Counted from the stretch's first letter, positions 44,784 through 53,863 are shown. The stretch: DNA of 64,000 bases from Sphingobium sp. HWE2-09 (GCF_035989265.1 NZ_JAYKZX010000003.1:1178001-1242000), one strand, 5' to 3'. Notes: generated by a model from the letters alone, not told the origin. Translations and numbers: made by a program.

Positions 44784-46991
44784 TCATTGCCGCCCTCCGC
44801 TCGCCGGTATCTCGACCGGCCGCACCACGCCGCTCGACTGGCGGACAGTGGGTTCGATGATCTCCACCGGCGCGCCAGCAACCGGCGCCACGACCGCGTC
44901 GCTCGGCTGGGGCGGCAAGGGCGGCGTCGCGCCCATATAGTCGCGCACCAGTTCGTCGATCGTCGGCTCGCTATCGGGATCGCGCCGCAACTGCATCCCC
45001 CGGACATAGCCATAGCGCTGCTGCGTCAACCGCTGCGCATCTTCCTTCGACCGCAGGATCGTCGGGCGGATGAAGACCATCAGGTTCGTCTTGCTGCGGC
45101 TCTTGCTGCGCGATTTGAACAATTCACCCAGCCCCGGAATGTCGGACAGCAGCGGGATACGCTCGATCGTCTTGCGCTCATTGTCGTCGAGCAGGCCGCC
45201 CAGCGCTAATATCTCGCCATCGTCCACGGTGACCGTCGTCTCGATCTCACGCTTGTTGATGATGAGGTCGCTGCTGCTATTGCTGACCGGCCCCGCCACG
45301 CTCGACACTTCCTGACGCAGGAACAGCTTGATCGCCCCGCCGGTATTGATCTGCGGCTTCACCTCCAGCTTGATGCCGACATCCTGCCGCTGGACGGTGC
45401 GGAACTGATTGTCGAAATTCTGGCTCAGCGCCTCACCCGTGGTCACCGGCACCTGCTGCCCGACCAGGATCGACGCCTTCTGATTGTCCAGTGTCATCAC
45501 CGACGGCGTGGAGAGCAGATTGCTTTCCGTATCGGACTTCACTGCGTTGATGATCGCCCCGAAAATGCCGTTCTTGCCGATGCTGCCGCCCAGGCCCGCG
45601 ATCGCGCCGGTGGCGCTTTGCAGGCTGCTGATCGCCGCTTCCTGCAAGCTGCTGGCAAGGTCGCCGCTATTCTGCACCTCCGTCGTGGTCCGCGTGCCAT
45701 CGGGCGCCACCACGGTCGTCGTCGTCGTGCCCAGCTTCGTCGCGCCATAGGCGCCCGCCAGCGTCAGGAGGTTGGGCGACGCATTGCTGTAATTGCTCGC
45801 GGCAAAGCCGGTCGATGTGCTGCCCAGCAGGAACTGGACGCCCAGTTTCTTGGCGGCGGAATCGCTTATTTCGACGATGATCGCTTCCACCAGCACCTGT
45901 TCGCGCCGCGTGTCGATCTGGCGGATAGTTTCGCCCAGCATGCGCTGCACATCGCTGTTGGCCGCTACGATGATCGCGTTCGCGCCTTCATAGCGGGTGA
46001 CGATGGCCGGGCCGCGGGTGGAAATGCCGCCGCCGCTGGAGGAGGAAGAGGCGGATACCGCCGCAACCGGGGCCGCCGCCTGCGAAGCGGGGGCCGCGCT
46101 GCCCGCTGCGGGCGTGGAGGCCGTCACCGGCTGGCTGGTCGACTGGCCTACCAGTTGCTGCAATACCGGCAGCAGCTTTTCCGCGTCCGCATGTTCCAGC
46201 CAGTAAACACGAATTTCCGTGCCGCTCGCCGCTTGCTGGTCCAGTTGGCGCGCCATCGCCGCCAGCCGTGCGACGGTGGTCGCGTCGCCCCGGATCGCCA
46301 CGGCGTTGCTGCTGTCGATCGGCACCACGGTCGCGGCCGACGGCGCGGCATTCTCCCCGCCGCCGCTGCTCGCCACCAGCGCCTGGAGCGAGGTCGCGAT
46401 TTCGCGCGCACCCGCATTTTTCAGCATCACCATCTGCGTGGCGGACGTGTCGCGATCGACCCGGGCGATGACCTGGCGGATACGCGAGATATTGTCGGCA
46501 TAATCGGCCACGACCACGCTGTTGCCCGCGCGGTTGGCGGTGACGGAGCCTTCCTTGCTCACCAGCGGGCGCAGCGTTTCCAGCGCGCTCGCCGCGTCGA
46601 TCGAACGCAGGCGGAACACCTCCGTCACGAAGCTGTTGCGATTGGCCGCGCTACCCACGCTGCTGGGCTGGCCCGACGCGCCGTCGGCGGGCTGGATGCG
46701 ATAGGCGCCGCCCGGCGCAGGCACCGCGACCAGTCCGTTGGCGCGCAGCGTGGACAGCACGATCTCGAAATATTCGGACCGGGACAGCGGCCGGTCGGTC
46801 ACGACCGACACTTTCCCCTGCACCTTGTTGTCGATGATGAAGGTGCGCCCGGTCACTCGCGCGGCGTCCTGGATGAAAGCGCGGATATCGGCGTCGCGCA
46901 CGTTCAGCGTCTGCTGCGCCATCAGCGGCGCGGCGATCGGCGTCGCCAAAGCGAGTGCGGTGGCGGCGGAAAGGAGGAGTTTGCGGGTCAT
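44784..46991 (-). CDS. gspD: Type II secretion outer-membrane secretin GspD
   Basis: 735 residues. A signal peptide (1-26) is followed by the N0 domain (TLNVRDADIRAFIQDAARVTG), repeated N1-N3 ring domains (VADYADNISRIRQVIARVD, VAANSDVQRMLGETIRQID) with a Ser/Ala-rich insert, and a C-terminal secretin domain (TGEALSQNFDNQFRTVQRQDVGI-type block, LALGGLLDD, SDIPGLGELFKS). It forms the outer-membrane channel. Overlaps gspC by 4 bp. No pilotin gene is recognised nearby. Confidence 0.95.
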   Translation of the reverse strand: MTRKLLLSAATALALATPIAAPLMAQQTLNVRDADIRAFIQDAARVTGRTFIIDNKVQGKVSVVTDRPLSRSEYFEIVLSTLRANGLVAVPAPGGAYRIQPADGASGQPSSVGSAANRNSFVTEVFRLRSIDAASALETLRPLVSKEGSVTANRAGNSVVVADYADNISRIRQVIARVDRDTSATQMVMLKNAGAREIATSLQALVASSGGGENAAPSAATVVPIDSSNAVAIRGDATTVARLAAMARQLDQQAASGTEIRVYWLEHADAEKLLPVLQQLVGQSTSQPVTASTPAAGSAAPASQAAAPVAAVSASSSSSGGGISTRGPAIVTRYEGANAIIVAANSDVQRMLGETIRQIDTRREQVLVEAIIVEISDSAAKKLGVQFLLGSTSTGFAASNYSNASPNLLTLAGAYGATKLGTTTTTVVAPDGTRTTTEVQNSGDLASSLQEAAISSLQSATGAIAGLGGSIGKNGIFGAIINAVKSDTESNLLSTPSVMTLDNQKASILVGQQVPVTTGEALSQNFDNQFRTVQRQDVGIKLEVKPQINTGGAIKLFLRQEVSSVAGPVSNSSSDLIINKREIETTVTVDDGEILALGGLLDDNERKTIERIPLLSDIPGLGELFKSRSKSRSKTNLMVFIRPTILRSKEDAQRLTQQRYGYVRGMQLRRDPDSEPTIDELVRDYMGATPPLPPQPSDAVVAPVAGAPVEIIEPTVRQSSGVVRPVEIPASGGRQ

Positions 46992-47848
46992 TGGCCTTGC
47001 ACTATGATGTTGACCGATGCGACGGCGGCGCCGCGCTCGACGGTCAGGGACAGGCGCGCACCGGGCGCGATCTGGTTCTGGAGGGTCTGGAGGTCGCTGG
47101 CCGATCCGATCGGCTGGCCGTTCACCTGGCTGATGATGTCGCCGGGTTTGAAGCCGACGCTCGCGAAACTCGGCCCCTTGGACAGGACGGCGACGCCGGT
47201 GATCCGGCCATTCTGCGTCCGGGGCGCAAAGCCGATATCGCGTTTCAGGCCATCGACGGTCGGGCCTGCGCCCGGCGCGGCGGGCGGCGGCGGCGCGGCG
47301 CTCTGCCAACCTGCGCCATCACCCGACGGCGGGGGCGCGGCGTCCGGCGCGGGGGCCGACTGGTCGATGAAAATCTGTTCTTCCGCCCCGCCCCGGTCGA
47401 TCGTCACATGGTCGAACGCCACGGCTTTCAGCACGACGCCGGGCATCACCTCGTCGCCGACGGCAAAGCTGTTCTGCACGCCATCGGGCGCCGCGATGAT
47501 CGCGGACCCCAGCCCCGACCCCTCGTTCAGCCTGATCCCATACAGCGTCAGCGCCAGCGAGGTGACGACACCGCCGCTCGCCTGCTGCGGCGCGCCGGTG
47601 CGGAAAAAGGGATCGAAACTGGCGAAGAGCGCCTGTCGGGCGCTGGCGGACAGAAGCTGCGCCTGCCGCCCTTCCCAGGGGCCAAAGCTGCCCACCGGCG
47701 CGACCACGGCCCAGACCAGCCGCACCAGTTGCAGCGCCAACAGCACCAGCAACACCCGCTCCAGCAGCGCCGCCCAATCGATCGTCGGCACAGCCGATGA
47801 CCGGCCGCGTCCGAAACCGCGCATTCTATCCCCGAACGGCACACGCAT
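46988..47848 (-). CDS. gspC: Type II secretion protein GspC
   Basis: 286 residues. One membrane helix (about 29-50), an HR domain that contacts the secretin (LTLYGIRLNEGSGLGSAIIA, FAVGDEVMPGVVLKAV), a Pro-rich linker and a C-terminal PDZ domain (GFKPGDIISQVNGQPIGSA) thought to help select substrates. It is the first gene of the gspC-to-gspO operon. A three-repeat PHO box lies 61-89 bp upstream of its ATG. Confidence 0.93.
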   Translation of the reverse strand: MRVPFGDRMRGFGRGRSSAVPTIDWAALLERVLLVLLALQLVRLVWAVVAPVGSFGPWEGRQAQLLSASARQALFASFDPFFRTGAPQQASGGVVTSLALTLYGIRLNEGSGLGSAIIAAPDGVQNSFAVGDEVMPGVVLKAVAFDHVTIDRGGAEEQIFIDQSAPAPDAAPPPSGDGAGWQSAAPPPPAAPGAGPTVDGLKRDIGFAPRTQNGRITGVAVLSKGPSFASVGFKPGDIISQVNGQPIGSASDLQTLQNQIAPGARLSLTVERGAAVASVNIIVQGQ

Positions 47849-47908
47849 GATGTTGGCCAGACCCCCAATCGCTCTGGCTGCCTGCTAGGACCGGCATCTT
47901 ACTACTGC

Positions 47909-47937
47909 ATGACAGTGATATGACTATAATATGACAC
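47909..47937 (-). promoter_or_regulatory. PHO box: three 11-bp-spaced repeats upstream of gspC
   Basis: On the minus strand the sequence reads GTGTCAT, ATTA, TAGTCAT, ATCA, CTGTCAT: three copies of the PhoB half-site with exactly 11-bp period (47931-37, 47920-26, 47909-15). A -10-like TAAGAT starts 7 bp downstream (47901-47896), the usual PhoB promoter geometry. It is placed to drive gspC; it could also act on the divergent dioxygenase gene. Confidence 0.8.
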
Positions 47938-48020
47938 AAGCGCCGCATCTTGCATTTGCGGGATGGGACTATAGCTACGACGCCGTCTATCCCCTATCCT
48001 TGCTGCCCAAGAGACTATCC

Positions 48021-48680
48021 ATGCCGGATCTGCCCCCCGACATCGCCGTGCCTGCGGCATCAGACGCCGACCCCGCCTGGATCGCCGCGCATCCCCGCAT
48101 CCAGCGCGTACCGAGCACGCAATTGGCCCTGTTCATCCAGCGCGCTTTCCTCACCCCCGACGAATGCGCGCAACTGATCGAGCGGACCGATGCCAGGCGC
48201 CGCCCCTCGACCATCGCCGACGCCAATGGCGACGGCTATTTCCGCACCAGCGAAACCTGCGACCTCGACCATGGCGATCCCTTCGTCGCGGCGGTCAATG
48301 CGCGGCTCGACGCCTTCGCGGGCATCGCGACGCCGCATGGCGAACCAATCCAGGGGCAACGCTATGATGTGGGGCAGGAGTTCAAGGCGCACACCGACTA
48401 TTTCGACCCAAAGGGCGCGGACTATGCCCGCTATTGCTCGGTCGCGGGCAACCGCACATGGACGCTGATGGTCTATCTCAACGAACCCACAGCAGGCGGC
48501 GCCACCCGTTTCACGAAGATCGGCAAGACGGTGCAGCCCGAAACCGGCAAGCTGCTCGCCTGGAACAACCGCCTTGCGCCGGGCCAGCCCAATCCCGCCA
48601 GCCTGCATCATGGTATGAAAGTGCGCGCGGGGGTGAAGCATGTCATCACCAAATGGTATCGGGAACGCCCCCGGGGCTAA
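48021..48680 (+). CDS. Prolyl-4-hydroxylase-like 2-oxoglutarate/Fe(II) dioxygenase
   Basis: 219 residues of the P4Hc double-stranded beta-helix family. Iron ligands are the HxD pair in FKAHTDYFD and a distal His in PASLHHGMKVRAG; the 2-oxoglutarate-binding Lys is likely in VKHVITKWYRE. FFxxPxxx-type blocks are ALFIQRAFLTPDECAQL and YLNEPTAGGATRF. ATG 48021 is preferred because the earlier in-frame ATG at 47931 lies within the PHO box. It is cytosolic by sequence. Its target may be a protein or a small molecule; placement beside the secretion operon suggests a functional link, not proven. Confidence 0.87.
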   Translation: MPDLPPDIAVPAASDADPAWIAAHPRIQRVPSTQLALFIQRAFLTPDECAQLIERTDARRRPSTIADANGDGYFRTSETCDLDHGDPFVAAVNARLDAFAGIATPHGEPIQGQRYDVGQEFKAHTDYFDPKGADYARYCSVAGNRTWTLMVYLNEPTAGGATRFTKIGKTVQPETGKLLAWNNRLAPGQPNPASLHHGMKVRAGVKHVITKWYRERPRG

Positions 48681-48723
48681 TCGTCACGCCGCTCCGCAAC
48701 CATAAGACCTGGCAGAATTGTCA

Positions 48724-48785
48724 CAGTCTTTAATCTGTCATGTAACCGACCCGCCATTGTCATAGAAGCAGCATCAGCCTGTCAT
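48724..48785 (+). promoter_or_regulatory. PHO-box-like phased repeats upstream of the lipoprotein gene
   Basis: CTGTCAT at 48735-48741, TTGTCAT at 48757-48763 and CTGTCAT at 48779-48785: three near-perfect PhoB half-sites spaced exactly 22 bp (two 11-bp turns). A weaker 5/7 match CAGTCTT lies 11 bp before the first (48724-48730), making a normal PHO box pair. They precede the lipoprotein start by 110-170 bp in the correct orientation. Confidence 0.7.
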
Positions 48786-48895
48786 CTGCCGCGCCTACTT
48801 GCCCGATCCGAGGGCGACAGGGGGCGTTGTCCGATTCGAAATTCCCCTGCGCTCCGCACTTCAACAATCCCGGCACAGGCCGGAGCGGAGACGAC

Positions 48896-50494
48896 ATGGC
48901 CAAGATTAACCGTATCCACACGATCCTGATGGCGAGCTGCGCCTGCATCGGCCTCAGCGCCTGCGGCGCGGACGACATTGCGTCGCCGGGCGAAGGCACG
49001 ATCGTCATTCCCGCGCCGACCCCGACGCCCACGCCAACCCCCACGCCCACCCCGACGCCGACCCCCACGGCTGTGACGCCGGCGGCCGATTGCCCCAGCA
49101 TCGCTGGCCCGAACCAGCTGAACAACCTGGGCACCATCACGGACGGCACCAACACCTGGCGCAATTGCGGCTTCCCGTCACGCTTCACCGCCTCGACCGC
49201 GATCGCCAAGACCACCGGCGTGATCTACTCGCTGCCCGGCCGCGTCGATGTCGGCACCGATCAGGGCGCTGCCAGCACCAACACCGACGTCACGCTCAAC
49301 ATCGATCCCGGCGTCGTTGTCTTCGCCAGCACCGGCAACGCTTATCTGGCGGTCAACCGCGGTAACAAGATCAACGCCGTCGGCACCGCCGCCGCGCCGA
49401 TCATCTTCACCAGCCGTGAAAACGTCACCGGAACCGCGAACGATCAATCGTCGGGCCAGTGGGGCGGCATCGTGCTGCTCGGCCGTGCGAAGATCACCGA
49501 CTGCCAGGCGCCCGCCGCTGCCCCCGGCACCACCGCGTGTGAACGTGACACCGAAGGCACCAGCAACGCCCTGTACGGCGGTGCGACCGACACCGACAGC
49601 TCGGGCCGCCTCAGCTATGTCCAGATCCGCTATTCGGGCTTCGTACTGGCCGACGGCAAGGAACTGCAGGGTCTGACCCCCTCGGGCGTCGGCACCGGCA
49701 CGGTGATGGATCATATCCAGGTCCACAACAGCTCGGACGACGGCATCGAAATCTTCGGTGGCGCGGCGAACCTCAAATATCTGGTCCTGACCGGCAACGA
49801 AGACGATAATCTGGACACCGACGTCGGCTTCCGCGGCACCGCCCAGTTCATCATCTCGGCGCAGCGCGAAGGCAATAATATCGGCGACACCTTCCTCGAA
49901 ACCGACTCCAACGGTTCCGCGACGAACAGCAACGCCAGCGAAGACGCCCTGCCCCGCCAATATCTGAAGGTCGCCAACTTCACGCATATCCAGCGTTCGA
50001 ACACCGGCGACGACGGCGCATCGATGCTGCTGCGCGGCGGCGCCGACCTGGCGCTGGTCAACGGCATCATCATCAGCCCCAATCAGAGCTGCCTGCGCAT
50101 CAACGGCGCTGCTGCCGTTCGCGATGCGGACACCGCGCTGCAGGACGCTGGCAAGCCGCGCTACATCTCGGTGGTGATGCAGTGCAACAGCACGCCCTAT
50201 AAGGGCACCGGCACCGGCGTCGACGCCGCTCTGGTCCAGTCGATCTTCGAAGCCGGCCCGAACAGCACGATCAGCTACACCCCGTCGCTGACCAACCTGT
50301 TCATCAACGGTGCGACCGAAACCGCGCGCACCGCCGTCGATCCCAAGACCATCGACGCCGCCTTCACCACCACCAACTATATCGGTGCGGTCAAGGACAG
50401 CAGCGACACCTGGTATGCCGGTTGGACCTGCAACTCGGTGACCGCCAGCTTCGGCAGCACCAGCAAGAATTGCACGGCGATCCCGACGACCTGA
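48896..50494 (+). CDS. Beta-helix lipoprotein, likely type II secretion substrate (ElpS-like)
   Basis: 532 residues. A lipoprotein signal ends in GLSAC with lipidated Cys23 and Gly at +2. A (Pro-Thr)9 spacer (residues 41-58) links to a large domain with parallel beta-helix character (DIDPGVVVFASTGNAYLAV, GTVMDHIQVHNSSDDGIE, NLKYLVLTGNEDDNLDTDVG). Six Cys are in the mature domain. The combination of a lipoprotein, an adjacent TonB receptor and a gsp operon resembles the ElpS locus of Caulobacter, where a lipoprotein is exported by the type II system on phosphate starvation. Upstream PHO boxes agree. The enzymatic activity, if any, is unknown. Confidence 0.8.
   Translation: MAKINRIHTILMASCACIGLSACGADDIASPGEGTIVIPAPTPTPTPTPTPTPTPTPTAVTPAADCPSIAGPNQLNNLGTITDGTNTWRNCGFPSRFTASTAIAKTTGVIYSLPGRVDVGTDQGAASTNTDVTLNIDPGVVVFASTGNAYLAVNRGNKINAVGTAAAPIIFTSRENVTGTANDQSSGQWGGIVLLGRAKITDCQAPAAAPGTTACERDTEGTSNALYGGATDTDSSGRLSYVQIRYSGFVLADGKELQGLTPSGVGTGTVMDHIQVHNSSDDGIEIFGGAANLKYLVLTGNEDDNLDTDVGFRGTAQFIISAQREGNNIGDTFLETDSNGSATNSNASEDALPRQYLKVANFTHIQRSNTGDDGASMLLRGGADLALVNGIIISPNQSCLRINGAAAVRDADTALQDAGKPRYISVVMQCNSTPYKGTGTGVDAALVQSIFEAGPNSTISYTPSLTNLFINGATETARTAVDPKTIDAAFTTTNYIGAVKDSSDTWYAGWTCNSVTASFGSTSKNCTAIPTT
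49016..49069 (+). repeat. Hexanucleotide (Pro-Thr) repeat
   Basis: Nine tandem 6-bp units of CCN ACN encode nine Pro-Thr dipeptides between the lipid anchor and the folded domain. Third positions vary (CCG, CCC, CCA; ACC, ACG), so the tract is old or selected as protein rather than a fresh slippage product. It probably acts as a stiff extended tether. Confidence 0.9.
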
Positions 50495-50585
50495 TCGGAC
50501 CCACGACCTCAACAGGGGCGGGGCAGCGTGACGCAGCGCTTCCCCGCCCTCTTTGCACCGAATTTTCCCAAGGGGGATATATAGC

Positions 50586-53285
50586 ATGTCGAAGCCGCTC
50601 AGCCTGGCGCGCCTGCTCCTGATTTCCACCGCGCTGGCCGCCCCGATGGCGATGGCGCAGACCGATGCCAGCCAAGCGGGCGGGGCGTCCACCGGCGATG
50701 CCGGCATGTCGAGCACGCCCAGCGCCGCCGACGAAGCCGCGGCCCAGTCCGGCAATGTCGACGTATCCGTGCCCGGCTCCGACATCGTCGTCACCGGCCG
50801 CCGCACCAGCAATATCTCGCAATCCGCGCCGCAGGTCGTCAACGTCCTGTCCGCCGCCGACATCAAGCGGACGGGCGAAGGCGACATCGCCGGTTCGCTC
50901 CAGCGCGTCACCGGCCTGTCGGTCGTGTCGGGCGGCTTCGTCTATGTCCGTGGCCTGGGCGATCGCTATTCGCTCGCGCTGCTCAACGGTTCGCCGCTGC
51001 CCAGCCCTGAGCCGCTCAAGCGCGTCGTGCCGCTCGATCTCTTCCCCACCAGCGTGATCGCATCGACCCTGGTGCAAAAGAGCTTCTCGGCCAACTTCCC
51101 CGGTGAATTTGGCGGCGGCGTCATCAACCTGACGACCAAGGCGATCCCGACCGAAAGCTATTTCGAAATCGGCGTCGGCAGCTCGGCCAACACCGAAACC
51201 TCGGGCCAGCTGGGCTATACCTATTATGGCGCCAAGTCCGACTGGACCGGCTTCGACGACAGCTCGCGCGACGTGCCGCCGCTGCTCAAGGACGCCTTCG
51301 GTTCGGGCGTGCCCTTCGCCAACATCCCCCGCGACGACCAGCAGGCGATCGCGATGCAGTTCCTCAACAGCAAGACCTCGGTCGTGCAGCGGACGAACAG
51401 CCTGCCCTTCAATTTCTCGGGCACGCTCAACGCGGGCACCGCGATCGACATGGGCGACGCGCGTCTGGGCGTGATCGCCACGGCGGGCTACAGCAACAAA
51501 TGGCGCACCCGCGACAACCTGCAACAGGCGTCGCTGACCGTGTCGGAAGGCGCAGGCAAAAGCTACAATCAGGTCGTCACCGACAATCAGGTAACGGTCA
51601 ACGGCCTGCTGGGCTTGGGTCTGGAATGGGGCGACCAGAAGGTCCGCTGGACCAACCTCTATATCCGCGACACATTGAAGCGCGCCTCGCTGGCGGTCGG
51701 TCAGAATGACGGCCAGATCCAGGGCGCCGACTATCTGACGCAACAGACCGCCTGGTATGAGCGGCAGTTGATCGACACCCAGTTCGCCGGTGAATTCAAG
51801 TTCAGCGACGCGATCAGCCTCGACCTGCGCGGCTCCTACGCCAATTCGCAGCGCGAAGCCCCCTATGAGCGTGAATTCGTCTATGTTCGGTCCAACCGCG
51901 ACCTGGCGACCGATCCGGTGGGCGATCGCTTCATCAATGCGCTGAACCGCCAGCGCGGCGACGCATCGGTGACGTTCAGCGACCTGGAGGAAAATCTCTG
52001 GTCCGGCGGCGCCGACTTGAGCTTCAAGATCGCGCCGAAATTCGTCGTAACGGGCGGCTATGCCTATACCGATACGAAGCGGACATCGTCGCGCTACGAA
52101 CTGCATTTCGACGCCGTCAACCTGCCGATCCCGGTGCAACAGCTGCGCCCCGACTATCTGCTGTCGGATGCGACGATCCAGCTCTATGATCTGGGCCTGC
52201 TCGACTTCTCCGGCAACTACCCGGTCTATGACGCCGCCATGCGCGTCCATGCCGGCTATGGTCAGGTGAAGGCCGAACTCTTCCCGGGCTTCAGCATCGA
52301 CGCCGGTGTGCGTTACGAAAGCGGTCGCCAGTCGGTGACCGGCGTGGACGTCTATTCGACCGGCGTGACGCCGTTCAACCAGATCAAGAATAATTACTGG
52401 TTGCCCGCGCTGACGCTGACCTTTGATGCCGGTGGCGGCCTGCAGTTCCGCGCGTCGGGGTCCAAGACCCTGGCCCGCCCGCAGTTCCGCGAACTGATCG
52501 CCCAGCCGTTCATCGACACCGACTCCAACCGCTTCTATCGCGGCAACCCCTTTCTGCAGGACAGCACGTTGTGGAACGCGGAATTGCGGGCGGAATGGTA
52601 TATGGGTCGTGACGAGCGGCTGACGCTGTCGGGCTTCTACAAGAAGATCAAGAACCCGATCGAAACCTATACGACGATCACGGACACCTATGCGGTGACG
52701 ACCAGCTTCGCCAACGCACCGGAAGCCACGCTGTACGGCGCCGAAGTCGAAGCGCAGAAATATATTCCGCTCGACCGCTTCGACTCGCCCTTCTTCCAGA
52801 GCCGCCGCGTCGCGCTGATCGCCAACTACACCTATACCCAGTCGAAACTGAAGGTCAGCGATGGTGACACCACCATCCCTTATACCTACACCACCGGCGA
52901 CCTGCCCGCCGCATCCGACTATTTCGTGGACGGCGCGCCGCTCACTGGCCAGTCGGACCATCTGGTCAACCTGCAACTGGGCCTGGAAGACACCGAAAAG
53001 CTGTCGCAACAGACGCTGCTGCTGACCTATGCCAGCGACCGCGTCACCAGCCGTGGTCCCAACCTGCAGCCCGACATCAAGGAACGGCCGGGCATCCAGC
53101 TCGACTTCGTCGCGCGGCAGGGCGTCAAGCTGCCCGGCGGCATCAACAGCGAGGTCAAGTTCGAAGCCCGCAATATCCTGGGCCGCAAGTTCCAGGAATT
53201 CCAGGAACAGGACGGCAATCGCGTCTATTATAACCGCTACAAGATCGGCACGACGATCGCGGCCTCGCTCACCGTGGCCTTCTGA
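50586..53285 (+). CDS. TonB-dependent outer-membrane receptor
   Basis: 899 residues. Signal peptide (1-24, MAMAQ), a TonB-box-like DIVVTGRR at about residue 68, a plug domain (VNVLSAADIKRTGEGDIAGS, YVRGLGDRYSLALLNG, FPGEFGGGVINLTTK) and a 22-strand-type barrel ending in a C-terminal Phe (IAASLTVAF). It follows the lipoprotein by 91 bp with no separate PHO box, so they are likely co-transcribed. The substrate is unknown. A strong terminator follows. Confidence 0.92.
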   Translation: MSKPLSLARLLLISTALAAPMAMAQTDASQAGGASTGDAGMSSTPSAADEAAAQSGNVDVSVPGSDIVVTGRRTSNISQSAPQVVNVLSAADIKRTGEGDIAGSLQRVTGLSVVSGGFVYVRGLGDRYSLALLNGSPLPSPEPLKRVVPLDLFPTSVIASTLVQKSFSANFPGEFGGGVINLTTKAIPTESYFEIGVGSSANTETSGQLGYTYYGAKSDWTGFDDSSRDVPPLLKDAFGSGVPFANIPRDDQQAIAMQFLNSKTSVVQRTNSLPFNFSGTLNAGTAIDMGDARLGVIATAGYSNKWRTRDNLQQASLTVSEGAGKSYNQVVTDNQVTVNGLLGLGLEWGDQKVRWTNLYIRDTLKRASLAVGQNDGQIQGADYLTQQTAWYERQLIDTQFAGEFKFSDAISLDLRGSYANSQREAPYEREFVYVRSNRDLATDPVGDRFINALNRQRGDASVTFSDLEENLWSGGADLSFKIAPKFVVTGGYAYTDTKRTSSRYELHFDAVNLPIPVQQLRPDYLLSDATIQLYDLGLLDFSGNYPVYDAAMRVHAGYGQVKAELFPGFSIDAGVRYESGRQSVTGVDVYSTGVTPFNQIKNNYWLPALTLTFDAGGGLQFRASGSKTLARPQFRELIAQPFIDTDSNRFYRGNPFLQDSTLWNAELRAEWYMGRDERLTLSGFYKKIKNPIETYTTITDTYAVTTSFANAPEATLYGAEVEAQKYIPLDRFDSPFFQSRRVALIANYTYTQSKLKVSDGDTTIPYTYTTGDLPAASDYFVDGAPLTGQSDHLVNLQLGLEDTEKLSQQTLLLTYASDRVTSRGPNLQPDIKERPGIQLDFVARQGVKLPGGINSEVKFEARNILGRKFQEFQEQDGNRVYYNRYKIGTTIAASLTVAF

Positions 53286-53309
53286 TCCGTCGCGATCCAA
53301 CATGACAAG

Positions 53310-53344
53310 GGCCGGCCGGGGCAACCCGACCGGCCTTTTCTTTT
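53310..53344 (+). terminator. Rho-independent terminator after the TonB receptor
   Basis: An 11-bp stem GGCCGGCCGGG / CCCGACCGGCC (one mismatch) with a GCAA tetraloop is followed by TTTTCTTTT. It ends the lipoprotein-receptor transcript. Confidence 0.93.
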
Positions 53345-53357
53345 AGCACCACAACGC

Positions 53358-53389
53358 AAAAGGGGCGCCATCCTTAAGGACGACGCCCC
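53358..53389 (-). terminator. Rho-independent terminator after the TPR gene
   Basis: On the minus strand GGGGCGTCGTCC pairs with GGATGGCGCCCC (two mismatches) around TTAA, followed by TTTT. It lies 27 bp beyond the TPR gene stop and faces the terminator of the receptor gene. Confidence 0.8.
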
Positions 53390-53415
53390 CTGCTCCCTGC
53401 ACCTTGACCGTGCAA

Positions 53416-53802
53416 TCAGCGCATCGCGTAGCTCGGGTTCAGGCGGCTGAGCGCCCGCACTGCGACCGTGCGCGAGGATTCTTCCGTGCCGTTGGCCAGG
53501 ACCAATGTCGTCTCCGGCGCAAAGCGGGCGGATCGATAGGCTTCCCGCGCCTGCGCCATGCGGCCGACGCCTGCATAGGCATTGCCAAGGTTGATAAGAC
53601 GGGCGGGATCATTCTCGCCATAGACCGGCATCGGCTCCAACTTGCGCAGCGCCGCTTCATAGCGTCCGGTCGCCAGAGCGCTTGCCGCCAGCCGACCTTC
53701 GGGACCGGCTACGACTACCAGATCCTGTCCTTCGGCCGCCTGGGCCATGCCCGGCGCCACCGCCGCCAGAGCCAGACCAATGATCAGAACGGCCTTCTTC
53801 AT
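53416..53802 (-). CDS. Small periplasmic TPR protein
   Basis: 128 residues with a signal peptide (1-22, MAQAAEG). One clear tetratricopeptide unit (DPARLINLGNAYAGVGRMAQAREAYRSA, read in overlapping parts) and a preceding half unit (ATGRYEAALRKLE). The ribosome-binding site GGAGGA is strong. A PHO-like half-site pair and a TATAGT -10 lie upstream, suggesting it belongs to the same phosphate-controlled set as the secretion genes. Its partner is unknown. Confidence 0.82.
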   Translation of the reverse strand: MKKAVLIIGLALAAVAPGMAQAAEGQDLVVVAGPEGRLAASALATGRYEAALRKLEPMPVYGENDPARLINLGNAYAGVGRMAQAREAYRSARFAPETTLVLANGTEESSRTVAVRALSRLNPSYAMR

Positions 53803-53830
53803 CTCTCAATCCTCCAGGAAAAAACTTCTT

Positions 53831-53863
53831 ACTATAGCCAGAAGTATTTCATTTAGATGACAG
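53831..53863 (-). promoter_or_regulatory. Putative PhoB-type promoter of the TPR gene
   Basis: Minus strand: CTGTCAT (53863-53857), CTAA, ATGAAAT (53852-53846, 4 of 7 match), a 9-bp gap, then TATAGT (53836-53831) as -10. The geometry of one PHO box pair followed by a -10 about 10 bp later is right, but the second half-site is weak. Confidence 0.5.

Noticed and set aside
47931..48020. Longer start for the dioxygenase at ATG 47931
   Set aside because: The ATG is part of the third PHO-box repeat and the added 30 residues have no family similarity.
50391..53324. 977-codon open frame on the minus strand opposite the TonB receptor
   Set aside because: Its translation is low in recognisable motifs, rich in Arg, Gln and Asp as expected from the complement of GC-rich coding DNA. 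The + strand protein has a full receptor domain order.
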